Positions 1 through 8,781 are shown, counted from the first letter of the stretch. The stretch is 64,000 nucleotides of DNA from Ignavibacteriaceae bacterium (GCA_013360295.1 JABWCL010000019.1:1-64000); one strand, 5' to 3'. Program-made: numbers and translations. The notes: generated by a model not told the origin, from the sequence alone.

Positions 1-207
1 AAAAGCTTTGATCATTGATCATTGATATTTGATCATTGTCCCCTGTTCCCTGCTCCCTGTTCCCTGTTCCCTGAAAAGCTTTGATCATTGATCATTGATC
101 ATTGATATTTGATCATTGCCCCCTGTTCCCTGTTCTCTGTTCCCTGTTCTCTGTTCTCTGTCCCCTGTTCTCTGTTCCCTGTTCCCTGAAAAGCTTTGAT
201 CATTGAA
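1..207. repeat. Intergenic low-complexity repeat cluster
   Basis: This stretch between the left edge and the cas1 stop codon holds no gene. It consists of a block beginning AAAAGCTTTGATCATTG, followed by further TGATCATTGAT units and then a run of CCCTGTT/TCTCTGTT heptamers. The block begins at positions 1, 74 and 189, so the spacing varies (73 and 115 bp) because the heptamer number varies. The same vocabulary recurs at about 3,120-3,385 and 5,150-5,290. The cas1 stop codon (208-210) lies immediately next to the last copy. There are no unique spacers of constant length, so it is not a CRISPR array. Confidence 0.8.
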
Positions 208-1278
208 CTACCACCTGCTTTTGAACGGTTTATATACCGCTTCCCCCTGCAGGTGGGTGATGAGTTTATGGCACTCAGTCCTGATTATCCTCCGGTAACT
301 CATATTCCGGTCATTCTGCCTGTTATTAATAACCGTGGCTATTCTCGAATCCAATTCCCTGACGTACATTTTGCGCGCGGGTTTTTTGATCAGGCAGCTT
401 CCGTTCTTTACGCTGAAATCATTTTCCGATATCATATTTTTATTCACAAGTTTAAATATGGCCCTGTCGGTAATTATGGGCTTGAATATTTCAGCAATGT
501 CATAACTAAGCGGAAGCTTATTATCGCCCGGCGAGTGGAGATATCCTACTTCGGGGTAGAGGCGGGTATGGTAAATCTCATTAAGGCAAAATGAGTAAAC
601 AACCATATTGCCAAATGAGATAAGCGCGTTAACCGGGTCGGGGGGAGGGTTGCGCTGACGTTTTGTAAAATTAAAGGGCTGTTTTAATATCTGTTTCCAG
701 CCGTTGAAATAAACTTTCTTTATAGTCCCCTCTATTCCCATCAGTTCTTCTATCCCGCCGGTGTTATTAATAAGCTCCATTATTTCTTCCATCGCCGCGG
801 CTTCGGCGTTTAATGACGCTCCCCGGTTTTTGTGATAGTTAATGTTCGCGAGCAGGTTTAGCGAGCTCCCTTCCACAAATGTTTTTGCGAGCCACAGCCG
901 CTTGTAATTATCCGCGAAGTGGTGCATCTGGCACATCAGCACTCCCCCAGACCTCTGATCCTTCACCGGAAGAAAGCTCCCCTTATATCCTCCGTAGAAG
1001 TTGAATACGTGCATCGGGATGTGATAATTAGAAAGCATCGAAAGGAAGGGAGTGTTAAATCTGATCGTTCCGAATGCAAAGATCGAATCAACCGTTTCGA
1101 CCGGGAAACTTCTTTTCTCCCCTTTGGGGATGTCAATATCCGCGCCAATGAGAAATTCTTCCTCCGCAGGCTCACAGTCGTCAGAATCGCCCGGAGGGTC
1201 CGCGAGAGTCTCCATCAAAATGGTATCGTTTTTCTTCTTCAGGATTGTATTCGAAAATATGTATAGCGGCTGTTTCAA
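208..1278 (-). CDS. cas1: CRISPR-associated endonuclease/integrase Cas1
   Basis: Cas1 is the integrase that inserts new spacers into the CRISPR array, normally as a complex with Cas2. The expected metal-binding residues are visible: E183 in GIEG, H248 in GYLHSPG and D260 (or E263) in SYDIAEIFKP, together with the family stretch NPPPDPVNALISFG. The N-terminal beta domain (SIFAFGTIRFNTPFLSML) is present but contains an acidic insertion around residues 25-50 that I do not expect in typical Cas1. The start is a TTG at 1278, preceded by GAGGA about six bases upstream and overlapping the upstream stop (TTGA), which implies translational coupling to the 600-residue gene. No cas2 is adjacent in the window; it could lie left of position 1 or elsewhere. 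Confidence 0.93.
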   Translation of the reverse strand: MKQPLYIFSNTILKKKNDTILMETLADPPGDSDDCEPAEEEFLIGADIDIPKGEKRSFPVETVDSIFAFGTIRFNTPFLSMLSNYHIPMHVFNFYGGYKGSFLPVKDQRSGGVLMCQMHHFADNYKRLWLAKTFVEGSSLNLLANINYHKNRGASLNAEAAAMEEIMELINNTGGIEELMGIEGTIKKVYFNGWKQILKQPFNFTKRQRNPPPDPVNALISFGNMVVYSFCLNEIYHTRLYPEVGYLHSPGDNKLPLSYDIAEIFKPIITDRAIFKLVNKNMISENDFSVKNGSCLIKKPARKMYVRELDSRIATVINNRQNDRNMSYRRIIRTECHKLITHLQGEAVYKPFKSRW

Positions 1279-3077
1279 GATTTTTCCTCATTATGTTCGT
1301 TAATAGAACCCTCACGATTAACAGACAGCCCCCCCGCGGCACCGCCGGGAGTTTTGATAAGGTTATCTTTGAACTCCAGCCCCGCTCCCTTTGACCGTTT
1401 TCCGTGGCGCCGCGGGGATTTCTCTTTTTCCCTGCCATTATTTGCGGTTTCCCGCATTTCCCTCAACTCTTCCTTTTGCTCATCACACCGCCCCTGCTGA
1501 CAGGAAGACATTTTACGTTCCTCGTCCTCCACGATTTTTTCATACTGCTTAAGGACAGACAGCGCGCCGTTTTTTTCTGACGCAGGATCTGAATGCGCGG
1601 GTTTTTCCGGTTGGAGAGCAGCCGGTAATGCAGCCTCCGGTGAGCGGAGTAACGCGTTCTCCCGCTTAATTGATTCAAGCCTCGTCTGCAGTGCCTCGAA
1701 ATCCTTTATCAGGTTTTTATAATTCTGTTCAAGTTCCTGTTTCTGCTTTGAAAGAATGCTGTTGCGGCTTTTCATTTTTTCAATATCTGCCTGCAGCCTG
1801 CCGTTCTCATCCCTCAGCCGCGTGCTGGTTTCCCTTAGTTCCGGAATCTCTTTTTTCAGGCTGTTTATCACCTTTTCAGAACCAGTAATGCTATCAAGAG
1901 TATAGCAGGCATTTTTAATTCTGTTTATCTCCGGCAGGATTGTTTTAATGGTATGGATACCTGAGATATAATCGTTAACAAGTTCGAGTTGGTCTGCCCC
2001 TGCCGGTGTTAAGCGGTTAGTAAGGGGCGAATTAAAAGCTAAATGAATTTCTCCGTTTTTCTTCCGGATGCAGTCAAACCGGTCGGCTATTACTGCAGGA
2101 AGAAGTTGAGCAAAATTATCGAACCCAAACTGGTCTTCGAGCCTGCTTGCGGTGTGAAGCATACCAAGAAGGAATACAACTGCTTTTCTATTGGTAGGGC
2201 TGCTTTCAAGGAACTTACGGAGGTTTTCCGTATCCGTGGCGGCAAGGTCAATAAACTCTTTTATGATCCGCGCGAATGTATCTTCAGGCTCCCAGGGAAT
2301 CCCTTTTTCAACGTAATTGTTTAGCAGTTCTTCGATTGCCCCGGCAGTATCATCCGCATCCGGCGAGGCTCTCAGCGCCCTTGCAGTGAACTTAAGATAA
2401 TCTTTTACGTCATAGCTCCTGTCAGAAAAGTAAATCGCGGAATTAACACACAAAGGCGCCAGCATATTGAATAAGGGATTGCCTTCGAAAATTTCCGAAA
2501 TGAAACCCTCCATACGCTGCCCGCTGAATATCAATAACTGGAATAAAATAAAACCGTCGGTCTTCTGGTTATAATCGGAAAGTTTAAGAATCCACGAATT
2601 ACCGGAAAATTTTAACTTTGCAAAGAAGGCGTCATATTCTTCCCTGAAGCAGTGATAACATAAGCCGAAACCGCCCGCGAGAACGTTCTTCCTTTTCCTT
2701 AGGGCATACCCCCGGCGAATAGTTTCGAAAGCCTGCAGGCGCAGCGCCGGATTAAGAGAAAGGATATTCTTCAGCTTCATACCGCCGCTCTCATTAAGGA
2801 TGCTTATGTTCGCCTCGTGGGCGCGCGTACCGTACCACCCGATTACGTCAGCTTCATCCAGCCCGACCGGCACTCCGATCGTAAGCATAGATTCCGTTTC
2901 CTCGGAGAGCAGCACCAGAAAATCATCCGGCATATACTTTATATGCAGCTTTTTAAAGTTGACAAAATCGTCTTCAGATTGTGCCCGGTCATAGTCAAGA
3001 TCAGCCGGTGTAATCGTCTTAAGCGACAAAACGCTGTTAATGGTATCTTCGTTGTATGTAATAGGATAAATTGTCAT
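1275..3077 (-). CDS. Unrecognised coiled-coil protein coupled to cas1
   Basis: I do not recognise this 600-residue protein. The N-terminal two thirds look like a mixed, mostly helical globular region with a CYHC motif (about residue 143) inside a basic patch. Roughly residues 380-470 form a heptad-like, Glu/Lys/Leu-rich coiled coil, and the last 130 residues are charged and probably disordered, including a CQQGRC motif and a very basic stretch near residue 555. It has no signal peptide or membrane segment. Its stop overlaps the cas1 TTG start, so the two are one transcriptional and probably translational unit. That context suggests a role with Cas1, for example in spacer acquisition, but no domain supports a specific activity. 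Confidence 0.85.
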   Translation of the reverse strand: MTIYPITYNEDTINSVLSLKTITPADLDYDRAQSEDDFVNFKKLHIKYMPDDFLVLLSEETESMLTIGVPVGLDEADVIGWYGTRAHEANISILNESGGMKLKNILSLNPALRLQAFETIRRGYALRKRKNVLAGGFGLCYHCFREEYDAFFAKLKFSGNSWILKLSDYNQKTDGFILFQLLIFSGQRMEGFISEIFEGNPLFNMLAPLCVNSAIYFSDRSYDVKDYLKFTARALRASPDADDTAGAIEELLNNYVEKGIPWEPEDTFARIIKEFIDLAATDTENLRKFLESSPTNRKAVVFLLGMLHTASRLEDQFGFDNFAQLLPAVIADRFDCIRKKNGEIHLAFNSPLTNRLTPAGADQLELVNDYISGIHTIKTILPEINRIKNACYTLDSITGSEKVINSLKKEIPELRETSTRLRDENGRLQADIEKMKSRNSILSKQKQELEQNYKNLIKDFEALQTRLESIKRENALLRSPEAALPAALQPEKPAHSDPASEKNGALSVLKQYEKIVEDEERKMSSCQQGRCDEQKEELREMRETANNGREKEKSPRRHGKRSKGAGLEFKDNLIKTPGGAAGGLSVNREGSINEHNEEKS

Positions 3078-3387
3078 ATCAATTAAAAATTAAAAATTAA
3101 GAATTAAGAATTATGAATTAAGAGTTAATATTTGCTGGTCTCTGATCTCTGGTCTCTGGCAAAAAATCCACGGGAAAATATCCCGTGCTACAAAAGAAAT
3201 CTGATCATTGATGTTTGATCCCTGTTCCCTGATCTCTACCAAAAATCCACGGGAAAATATCCCGTGCTACATAAGAAATCTGATCATTGATGTTTGATCT
3301 CTGTTCCCTGATCTCTTTCAAAAATCCACGGGAAAATATCCCGTGCTACAAAAGATTTGATCATTGTTCATTGATCATTGATAATTG
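3078..3387. repeat. Intergenic tandem 79-bp repeat with hairpin
   Basis: No gene is seen here. An AATTAA-rich run (about 3,090-3,130) is followed by three direct copies of a unit containing the palindrome CACGGGAAAATATCCCGTG. The copies start at 3168, 3247 and 3326, an exact 79-bp period. Between the palindromes lie the TGATCATTGATGTTTGATC and CTGTTCCCTGATCTCT blocks also found at 1-207 and 5,150-5,290. The palindrome can form a 7-bp stem with a 5-base loop. Confidence 0.85.
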
Positions 3388-4605
3388 TCAAACGTTGAAT
3401 TCTTCAAAGTGTTTTTTAATGATCTTATCAATGTCTTTCTCCGGCTTAACCGGGTTGCCGTTCTTCAGTATGTCTGAAGCAGGCAGCATCTGATAATATT
3501 CGGCATCCTTGTCATCCTTAACCACCTGGTACACCAGTGAGTTAGCGGGATTGGAGAAGCTGCAATACACCCTGCTTTTAGCCCTTGTGAAGAGCACAAA
3601 GAGAAGATTGTTATAAGTCTGCATATCCGCCCACTGGTCTTCCTCGCTCCAAGGAAAAAACACAAAATCGAACTCCAGGCCTTTGAGGCTGTGAATAGGG
3701 GAGATGATCAGTGTATCGGGCGCCGAAAAATCCGGCAGTTCCGCTTTCTCCTTAGTTACGCGGTAAGGGTTCAACCCCCTTTTCCTGAATTCAGATTCAA
3801 TGGCGTTAAGCCGGTCGTGACGCAGATGCCCGATGGCAATTCTTTTGCTTTGTAATTGCTTGTTATTCCTTATGCTTTTAATGATCTCCGCCATTGCGTC
3901 AATCTCACGCATCTTGTTTTCGCCGTGGATGAGAACCACAGGCTGATTAACCGCCTTTGAAGTTTTGCTTGTGTTCTTGAGTATAGGCTTCATAAAGTTC
4001 TCAATTTTATTTTCAATGGTCAGGCCCCTTGCCATATCTATCTCGGTAAGTTGAATAAACTTCGCCGCGAACCTGGCAACAAAGGGGCTGTTCCTGTAGT
4101 TAATGTCCAGCGTTTCAATGTGTGACTCATCGAATTTTGAAAGCAGCGCCTGAAAAGCCGGCCCCTGGTTATCTTCATTATATAACTGCTGGTTCTCATC
4201 ACCAAGCCATATCTGCGAAGTTGAATGTGTAATGACGGCGTTTATCCACTCAGGCTGAAAGTCCTGGCACTCATCTATCAGGAATATGTCCTTCTTTGTT
4301 TTCCCTCTGTAAAACCACTGATGGAAGTGAGTGATGTCCGCGGAAACGCCGTTATCGCCAAAGCCGTCCTGGATGAACTTTTTCAGGAGTTTTGTATATA
4401 CGAGCAGTCCCGCCTGTTTATTCTGAGTCTTGCGAAGTATTGAAAGGGCGTGGCTCGCCAGTACTGTCTTACCGCTCCCCGCGCATCCCCTAAGGAAAAA
4501 GCTCTTATCGGGATTCTGAATTACCTTCATCAAAAAGCCTTTTTGAGCCGGTGTAAGTTCCTCGTAGGTTATTCCGCTCCAGTTATGTGTATTGTTCGCT
4601 GTCAT
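3388..4605 (-). CDS. Superfamily 1 (UvrD-like) DNA helicase
   Basis: This 405-residue protein is a compact SF1 helicase/ATPase. Visible motifs are Walker A GCAGSGKT (residues 40-47), Walker B DECQDF (from D111), motif III around GDENQQLY, the arginine-containing NYRNS, and the C-terminal motifs SPIHSLKGLEFDFVFFP and LFVLFTRAKSRV. It is far shorter than UvrD/PcrA (about 700 residues) and appears to lack the large 1B/2B insertions, which fits the small UvrD-like helicases. The start is one base downstream of a small upstream gene, so the two form an operon. It lies between the cas1 unit and the CARF genes; whether it serves CRISPR immunity is unproven. Confidence 0.88.
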   Translation of the reverse strand: MTANNTHNWSGITYEELTPAQKGFLMKVIQNPDKSFFLRGCAGSGKTVLASHALSILRKTQNKQAGLLVYTKLLKKFIQDGFGDNGVSADITHFHQWFYRGKTKKDIFLIDECQDFQPEWINAVITHSTSQIWLGDENQQLYNEDNQGPAFQALLSKFDESHIETLDINYRNSPFVARFAAKFIQLTEIDMARGLTIENKIENFMKPILKNTSKTSKAVNQPVVLIHGENKMREIDAMAEIIKSIRNNKQLQSKRIAIGHLRHDRLNAIESEFRKRGLNPYRVTKEKAELPDFSAPDTLIISPIHSLKGLEFDFVFFPWSEEDQWADMQTYNNLLFVLFTRAKSRVYCSFSNPANSLVYQVVKDDKDAEYYQMLPASDILKNGNPVKPEKDIDKIIKKHFEEFNV

Positions 4606-4606
4606 C

Positions 4607-4828
4607 TTATTCTCCTTCTACTTTAGGTGTTGTAATCTGATTTATATCTTCTTTATGATTATGAAGCTGAAAAGCAATTTCATACCGCCAGATCTTCAGC
4701 CCGATGTGCAGGTGTTCTCCGTTACTGATAATGCCTCCGATAAGGAGTGAAATGAAGCTTAGGAGATTAACGACTATTACTCCGTTATCCCTGTTGGCAG
4801 CTGTTTGTATGTTAAAAATCGCGTTCAT
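4607..4828 (-). CDS. Small putative membrane protein upstream of helicase
   Basis: This 73-residue product has one hydrophobic segment (about residues 17-35, VIVVNLLSFISLLIGGIIS) and a polar C-terminus. I do not recognise a family. The case for a real gene is its spacing: its stop is one base from the helicase start, and its ATG is preceded by AAAAGG at a reasonable distance. It could instead be a leader ORF. Confidence 0.5.
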   Translation of the reverse strand: MNAIFNIQTAANRDNGVIVVNLLSFISLLIGGIISNGEHLHIGLKIWRYEIAFQLHNHKEDINQITTPKVEGE

Positions 4829-5406
4829 ATAACCTTTTAAATAATAATGGTTTAAGAAAAACTTGCCCCCCGGCTCCCGCGCGAAGGCGGGAGCGAGCGG
4901 GGCGCCCCATAATTATAAGGGGCTATAGTGTCCTGGCTAATACCCGCTTCCCGTTACGGTGGTTTGGGCTTGTTACCTGCCGCACCGGGAAGGGGAGAAA
5001 AATCTGTACAGACTAATTAATTATTTTCACTGGGACTAAATTAATACGCCATAAGGAGCGAAAGGAAAGAACAATATTGCGGAAATGTTGTGGGTTATTT
5101 TAAAGTTAAGAGTGAAGAGTTAAGAGTTAATATTCCTGATCTCTGAAAAAATTTTGATCATTGTTAGTTGGTATTTGATCATTGAAAACCGTACACAGGC
5201 AGATAACCCGTGTAACAGTAATTTTGTATTTAATATGATTTGATCTCTGTTCCCTGAAAAGCATTGATCATTGATATTTGATCATTGTCCCCCTCTATTT
5301 CTAAGAGAGGGGGCAGGGGGTGAGTTCATAAACACAAGCTATTACCTGGCGGACTTTGCGTTATCTTCGCGTCTTTGCGTTTAGAGTTTCTTATATATCC
5401 CCAAGT
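4829..5406. repeat. Gene-free spacer with GC-rich hairpins and dispersed repeats
   Basis: I see no gene in these 578 bases. From 4873 there is a perfect inverted repeat, GCTCCCGC (4873-4880) with GCGGGAGC (4887-4894), followed by the palindrome GGGGCGCCCC (4899-4908) and a GCCCC...GGGGC stem across 4904-4923. A further GC-rich stretch runs to about 4990. At 5,100-5,290 the AATTAA-like, TGATCATTG and CTCTGTTCCCTG repeats return, with a degenerate copy of the CCCGTG palindrome near 5,190-5,212. At 5289-5313 CCCCCTCT pairs with AGAGGGGG. None of the stems is followed by a clear T-run, so I do not call a terminator. Confidence 0.7.
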
Positions 5407-6510
5407 TCATTGATTATGCGCCGCCGGATTCACCCTGAACCTGCCAACGCCTGCTTTAATTCCGTATGCTTTACTGCCATAGACATTTATCACATCTGTA
5501 ACATAGAACTGCGAGGCCAGTTCCTTAGTCGTGAAAAGCTTGCATATTTTCTTTTTAATGTTCGAAAACTTTGGCCTCAGGTCGGCAATTTCAAATCCTT
5601 TATTAAACCAGGCATTCTTATACCCTTCATCAAAATACCGTCTATAAGTTTCCTCAAGGAATAATTTCAGACGGTTCGCGAATTCCCTGCTCTCGAGATA
5701 TTCCCTGGTTAATGAGAGCTGGCCTTCAGTTTTGAGTTCATAGATAAGATAATAGATGCCCATCTCAACTCTTTCAAGCTTCTCCTCGATGTTATCGTAA
5801 ACAAGCCTGCACCGCTGCAAATCAATTAAGAGGAAATTCTTCTCCGAAAGCTCTTTAAGTTTTGCCCTTGAAAGCGCAACAACCTCGGTAAACTTAAGGT
5901 TCACAAAACTCTTATCAGAGATCGCGTCAATAAGAAGCGGCCGCAAAGAAACAAACGGAATTTCGGAGAGCTCCAGTTCCCGGGCTTCCTTTGTATTCAT
6001 AGGATAGAATCCCTTGAATTCATTTTTTTCGCTTGTAAGCACGTGGAGCAGTTTATCATTCTCCCTGCCGAAGATCTGCAGGGCAGCGGCAAGGTGCACC
6101 CCCATTGACTTCCTTCCGCCGGAGATGGAACAGTAAAGAACATTCCCCGGATCCTCAGACATTTTCCTGATGAACTCTGCCGTCTTATTCGGGAAGAGCA
6201 GGTTATCCTTATCCGAGCGGATGTCGTTCAGTTCAAGAGATTCTTCCTGGGCGACGATCACATTTGAACTTACTTCAAATTTGGGAACCGGGAGTTTCCA
6301 CTTCGCGCACATATTCTTTATCTCTGCTTTAAGAGGCAGCTTATACGCCGATGAATTCTTATACTTGCCAAGTATCACTTCCCTGCCAAGTTTGGTGGTG
6401 ATGACATAAATTTCATCAATGTTAACCTTCTTCAGTTTAGCGAGACAGAAAAAAGTTTCTGTAACAATCTGGGGTGTAAGGCCCGTAACGGCGATGAGGA
6501 TGTTTTTCAA
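5407..6510 (-). CDS. CARF-domain protein, NE0113-like (possible cOA sensor or ring nuclease)
   Basis: The N-terminus (AVTGLTPQIVTET, residues 7-19) and the loop SISGGRKSMG (128-137, with S130 and K134) are the two nucleotide-binding signatures of a CARF domain. The overall sequence resembles the Cas_NE0113 (TIGR02584) family. CARF domains bind cyclic oligoadenylates made by Cas10; some of this kind degrade the ligand (ring nucleases). The C-terminal half (about 190-367) is helical and I see no HEPN R-x4-6-H motif, so a sensor, regulator or ring-nuclease role is more likely than an RNase role. The gene starts 30 bases after the CARF-HEPN gene stops, so it is probably the last gene of the csm operon. 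Confidence 0.82.
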   Translation of the reverse strand: MKNILIAVTGLTPQIVTETFFCLAKLKKVNIDEIYVITTKLGREVILGKYKNSSAYKLPLKAEIKNMCAKWKLPVPKFEVSSNVIVAQEESLELNDIRSDKDNLLFPNKTAEFIRKMSEDPGNVLYCSISGGRKSMGVHLAAALQIFGRENDKLLHVLTSEKNEFKGFYPMNTKEARELELSEIPFVSLRPLLIDAISDKSFVNLKFTEVVALSRAKLKELSEKNFLLIDLQRCRLVYDNIEEKLERVEMGIYYLIYELKTEGQLSLTREYLESREFANRLKLFLEETYRRYFDEGYKNAWFNKGFEIADLRPKFSNIKKKICKLFTTKELASQFYVTDVINVYGSKAYGIKAGVGRFRVNPAAHNQ

Positions 6511-6540
6511 TTTCTTTTTAGTTCCGTTTTTGAATGTGGG

Positions 6541-7791
6541 TTATCCTTTAAAAAAATTAAATTCGTGATCGGGTAATTTTTTGAGTTCCTGTTCCGGAAT
6601 GAAATCAACGACAATGGTGCGGAGGTTTTCGTAATCAGCCTTCTGAACGGGAACTGAACCGTGGGCAAGTATTGAGTTATTCCTTATTCTTGTAAATGTA
6701 AGTATTCTGTCGCTGCTTCTTTCATATTTCTTGCCTATCTTATTCCCTGCCGCGCCCAAAGCAATATATGTGGCTGTAAGGGGAAGTTTAAGATGTTTAC
6801 CTTCATTCGGACTGTAATTCTTAATAAATGAAGCCTTTATTTTTTCCGGCAGTACAGCAGGATCAACGCTGTTGGTATCACAACTAAACACAGCATTAAA
6901 TTCCACCTGCCCTACCATCTCAAGCACCCTGTAAAGCCGGGCTGAAGCATCATCATATTTTCCTTCCTCGGCGCGACGGCCTGCATTGGCGAGCAGGTCA
7001 ATAACCTTAGCAAATGAATAGCCTCTCTTATCCAGTTCAATAAGTGTTTTTTCAACCAGGGTTAAATCAATTTTTTGTTTATCTGATTCGGTGATATATG
7101 TATGATTCTTCAGCATTGCCGCGGCGATATTTTTCGCCTGATTAAACAAAAACATATCCCAATGTTTAATCAATCTCGTAAGATCGTAAAGGAATTGAAC
7201 CGGGAAATGCGCCTGAACATCTGTTTGATTTCTCATCGGATTAAGCAATTCTATGCAGGCTGTGAACTGATACTTATTAAAGTAGGAGTAAAACGTTTTA
7301 AGCTTCTTCTCCGCCCTGATGAGTAAAGGGGAAAGAGAGTAGACTTTTTCCGTACCGCTTGAAACCACTCCTCCTTCCGCGCCGTATTTGCGTTCGCCTG
7401 AAACATAACTTATATCCGCGACCTCAGATTCCAGGGACGCGCTTACCATAGCGGCTGACATTGCTTTGGTGCCGGAAGTATAGTCGCTGACGATATTCGC
7501 GCGGCTGAACCCGTTTCTATCCAGTTCCTCAATTTTTCCTTCGATGAAAAAATGAAGTTTCTGGAAGTCTTCAATTGTAGGAATCGTAATAATTTCGTGA
7601 GTAAAAACGCACTCCTCACAGAACCGTATTACGTGCTGAATGGTCTCAGTACTCTCATTTGAGGCAAAGAAGAGAACGTGGTCCGGCTTAACATTCCTTA
7701 TTGAAACCGCGATTCCGTGTGCCACATCTTCCCTTGTTTTGCCGGTACCGACGGTGATGAGCATAGCTTTGTTGCTCTTCTGATCTTCCAT
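6541..7791 (-). CDS. CARF-HEPN ribonuclease, TIGR02710/Csm6-like
   Basis: A cyclic-oligoadenylate-activated RNase is expected. The CARF half shows ITVGTGKTREDVAHGI (residues 12-27) and DYTSGTKAM (103-111). The C-terminal helical half ends with RNNSILAHG, giving R370-x6-H377, a HEPN-type catalytic motif. The whole resembles the TIGR02710 CRISPR family, related in role to Csm6. Known Csm6-type proteins cut RNA non-specifically once Cas10 has made the signal; that is inferred here. The gene is 12 bases downstream of csm4, so it belongs to the csm operon. The ligand ring size cannot be told from the sequence. Confidence 0.88.
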   Translation of the reverse strand: MEDQKSNKAMLITVGTGKTREDVAHGIAVSIRNVKPDHVLFFASNESTETIQHVIRFCEECVFTHEIITIPTIEDFQKLHFFIEGKIEELDRNGFSRANIVSDYTSGTKAMSAAMVSASLESEVADISYVSGERKYGAEGGVVSSGTEKVYSLSPLLIRAEKKLKTFYSYFNKYQFTACIELLNPMRNQTDVQAHFPVQFLYDLTRLIKHWDMFLFNQAKNIAAAMLKNHTYITESDKQKIDLTLVEKTLIELDKRGYSFAKVIDLLANAGRRAEEGKYDDASARLYRVLEMVGQVEFNAVFSCDTNSVDPAVLPEKIKASFIKNYSPNEGKHLKLPLTATYIALGAAGNKIGKKYERSSDRILTFTRIRNNSILAHGSVPVQKADYENLRTIVVDFIPEQELKKLPDHEFNFFKG

Positions 7792-7803
7792 ATTTTTTAC
7801 TTC

Positions 7804-8781
7804 CTATTCCTGATATTTGAAGCGGAGGAAGAAAGGCATACCGAATTGAACGGCTTTACCAAAGGAAGATCCTATTTCATTATCACCTGTTATCCGTCCG
7901 TAGAAATCCTTATTCAATTCAGTCTGAAAGCAACTACCTGCAGTAAGAAACGCGATAGGATTTTTAAAAGGATTAGCTTCAAGAGATTTCTCTTCACCCA
8001 GCCTGCCTATCTTGGTATTAATGTTATAACCTATTGGCGTGACCTTATCTCCCACGGCAGGAAGAAAGTTCCCAAACACCATAAACGCATTTCCGTCGTC
8101 AGGTTCAGTCAGATCTGTGAATAAACTAGCATCTTCCTCTATTTCAAAATGACCATATCCCGAAGACTTTTTCTTTCCAAAACCGGTAGTGAAGACCTCC
8201 TTAAGGATGGATTCGCAGTCTAGTTCAGAGAACCAAGACTCATCCAGAACCTTTATAAGAATGACATATCTTGTTTCAGCAGATGAATAAACCGGTTTGT
8301 AGGAAAAGAGTTTGCTTTGCGCGCTGGTAAATGTATCCCGGTCAATCTGAACGCTTACGCGAAGTGATTGCTCCACGGCTTTCTTTTTAGGTTTATTGCA
8401 ATTTTTTTCCGTCTTTTGTACTCTGGGCCTGATTTCTTTTCCTGCAATAAAATCTTCCAGCATCTCTAAGGTTAAAAACGACTCCTCCTTAAGAGTTTTT
8501 TGGGAAACAAATTCTACTATCTTGCCTGCTTTATTGGAGGGGGTATTCCCCTTTTTGTAAACTAAGGGCTTTGGGAATTGTATTCCATCCCTGGTTTTAA
8601 TTAAAGCATCAGAAAGCAGAAAGACGGGTTTTCCAGTCTGATAAGCCTTAATAAAATTTTCAAGCGCTTTCTCACCGGAACGTTCCAGCAACCGCCAGCA
8701 GAAATGGCCGTAGATAGTATCTGACTGCAAAGGAGACAGCAAGCCGGATTTTTGTTTTAGTGTTAATGATTTAATGGTCAT
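7804..8781 (-). CDS. csm4: Type III-A effector subunit Csm4 (RAMP)
   Basis: Csm4 caps the 5' handle end of the crRNA and contacts Cas10 in the Csm complex. The hallmark LQSDTIYGHFCW lies near the N-terminus (residues 18-29), and the glycine-rich RAMP loop GFGKKKSSGYG is near residue 200. The protein is 325 residues, normal for the family. Its ATG overlaps the csm5 stop (ATGA), so translation is coupled. The order csm3-csm5-csm4 is swapped relative to the usual csm3-csm4-csm5. Confidence 0.9.
   Translation of the reverse strand: MTIKSLTLKQKSGLLSPLQSDTIYGHFCWRLLERSGEKALENFIKAYQTGKPVFLLSDALIKTRDGIQFPKPLVYKKGNTPSNKAGKIVEFVSQKTLKEESFLTLEMLEDFIAGKEIRPRVQKTEKNCNKPKKKAVEQSLRVSVQIDRDTFTSAQSKLFSYKPVYSSAETRYVILIKVLDESWFSELDCESILKEVFTTGFGKKKSSGYGHFEIEEDASLFTDLTEPDDGNAFMVFGNFLPAVGDKVTPIGYNINTKIGRLGEEKSLEANPFKNPIAFLTAGSCFQTELNKDFYGRITGDNEIGSSFGKAVQFGMPFFLRFKYQE

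Noticed and set aside
1-207. Possible CRISPR array at the left edge next to cas1
   Set aside because: The repeated blocks are low-complexity (TGATCATTG, CCCTGTT), have variable spacing and no unique spacers, and the same blocks occur in other gene spacers.
4873-4923. Hairpins as rho-independent terminator upstream of the small membrane gene
   Set aside because: The stems are strong but no T-run follows on either strand, and no transcript is expected to end there on the plus strand.
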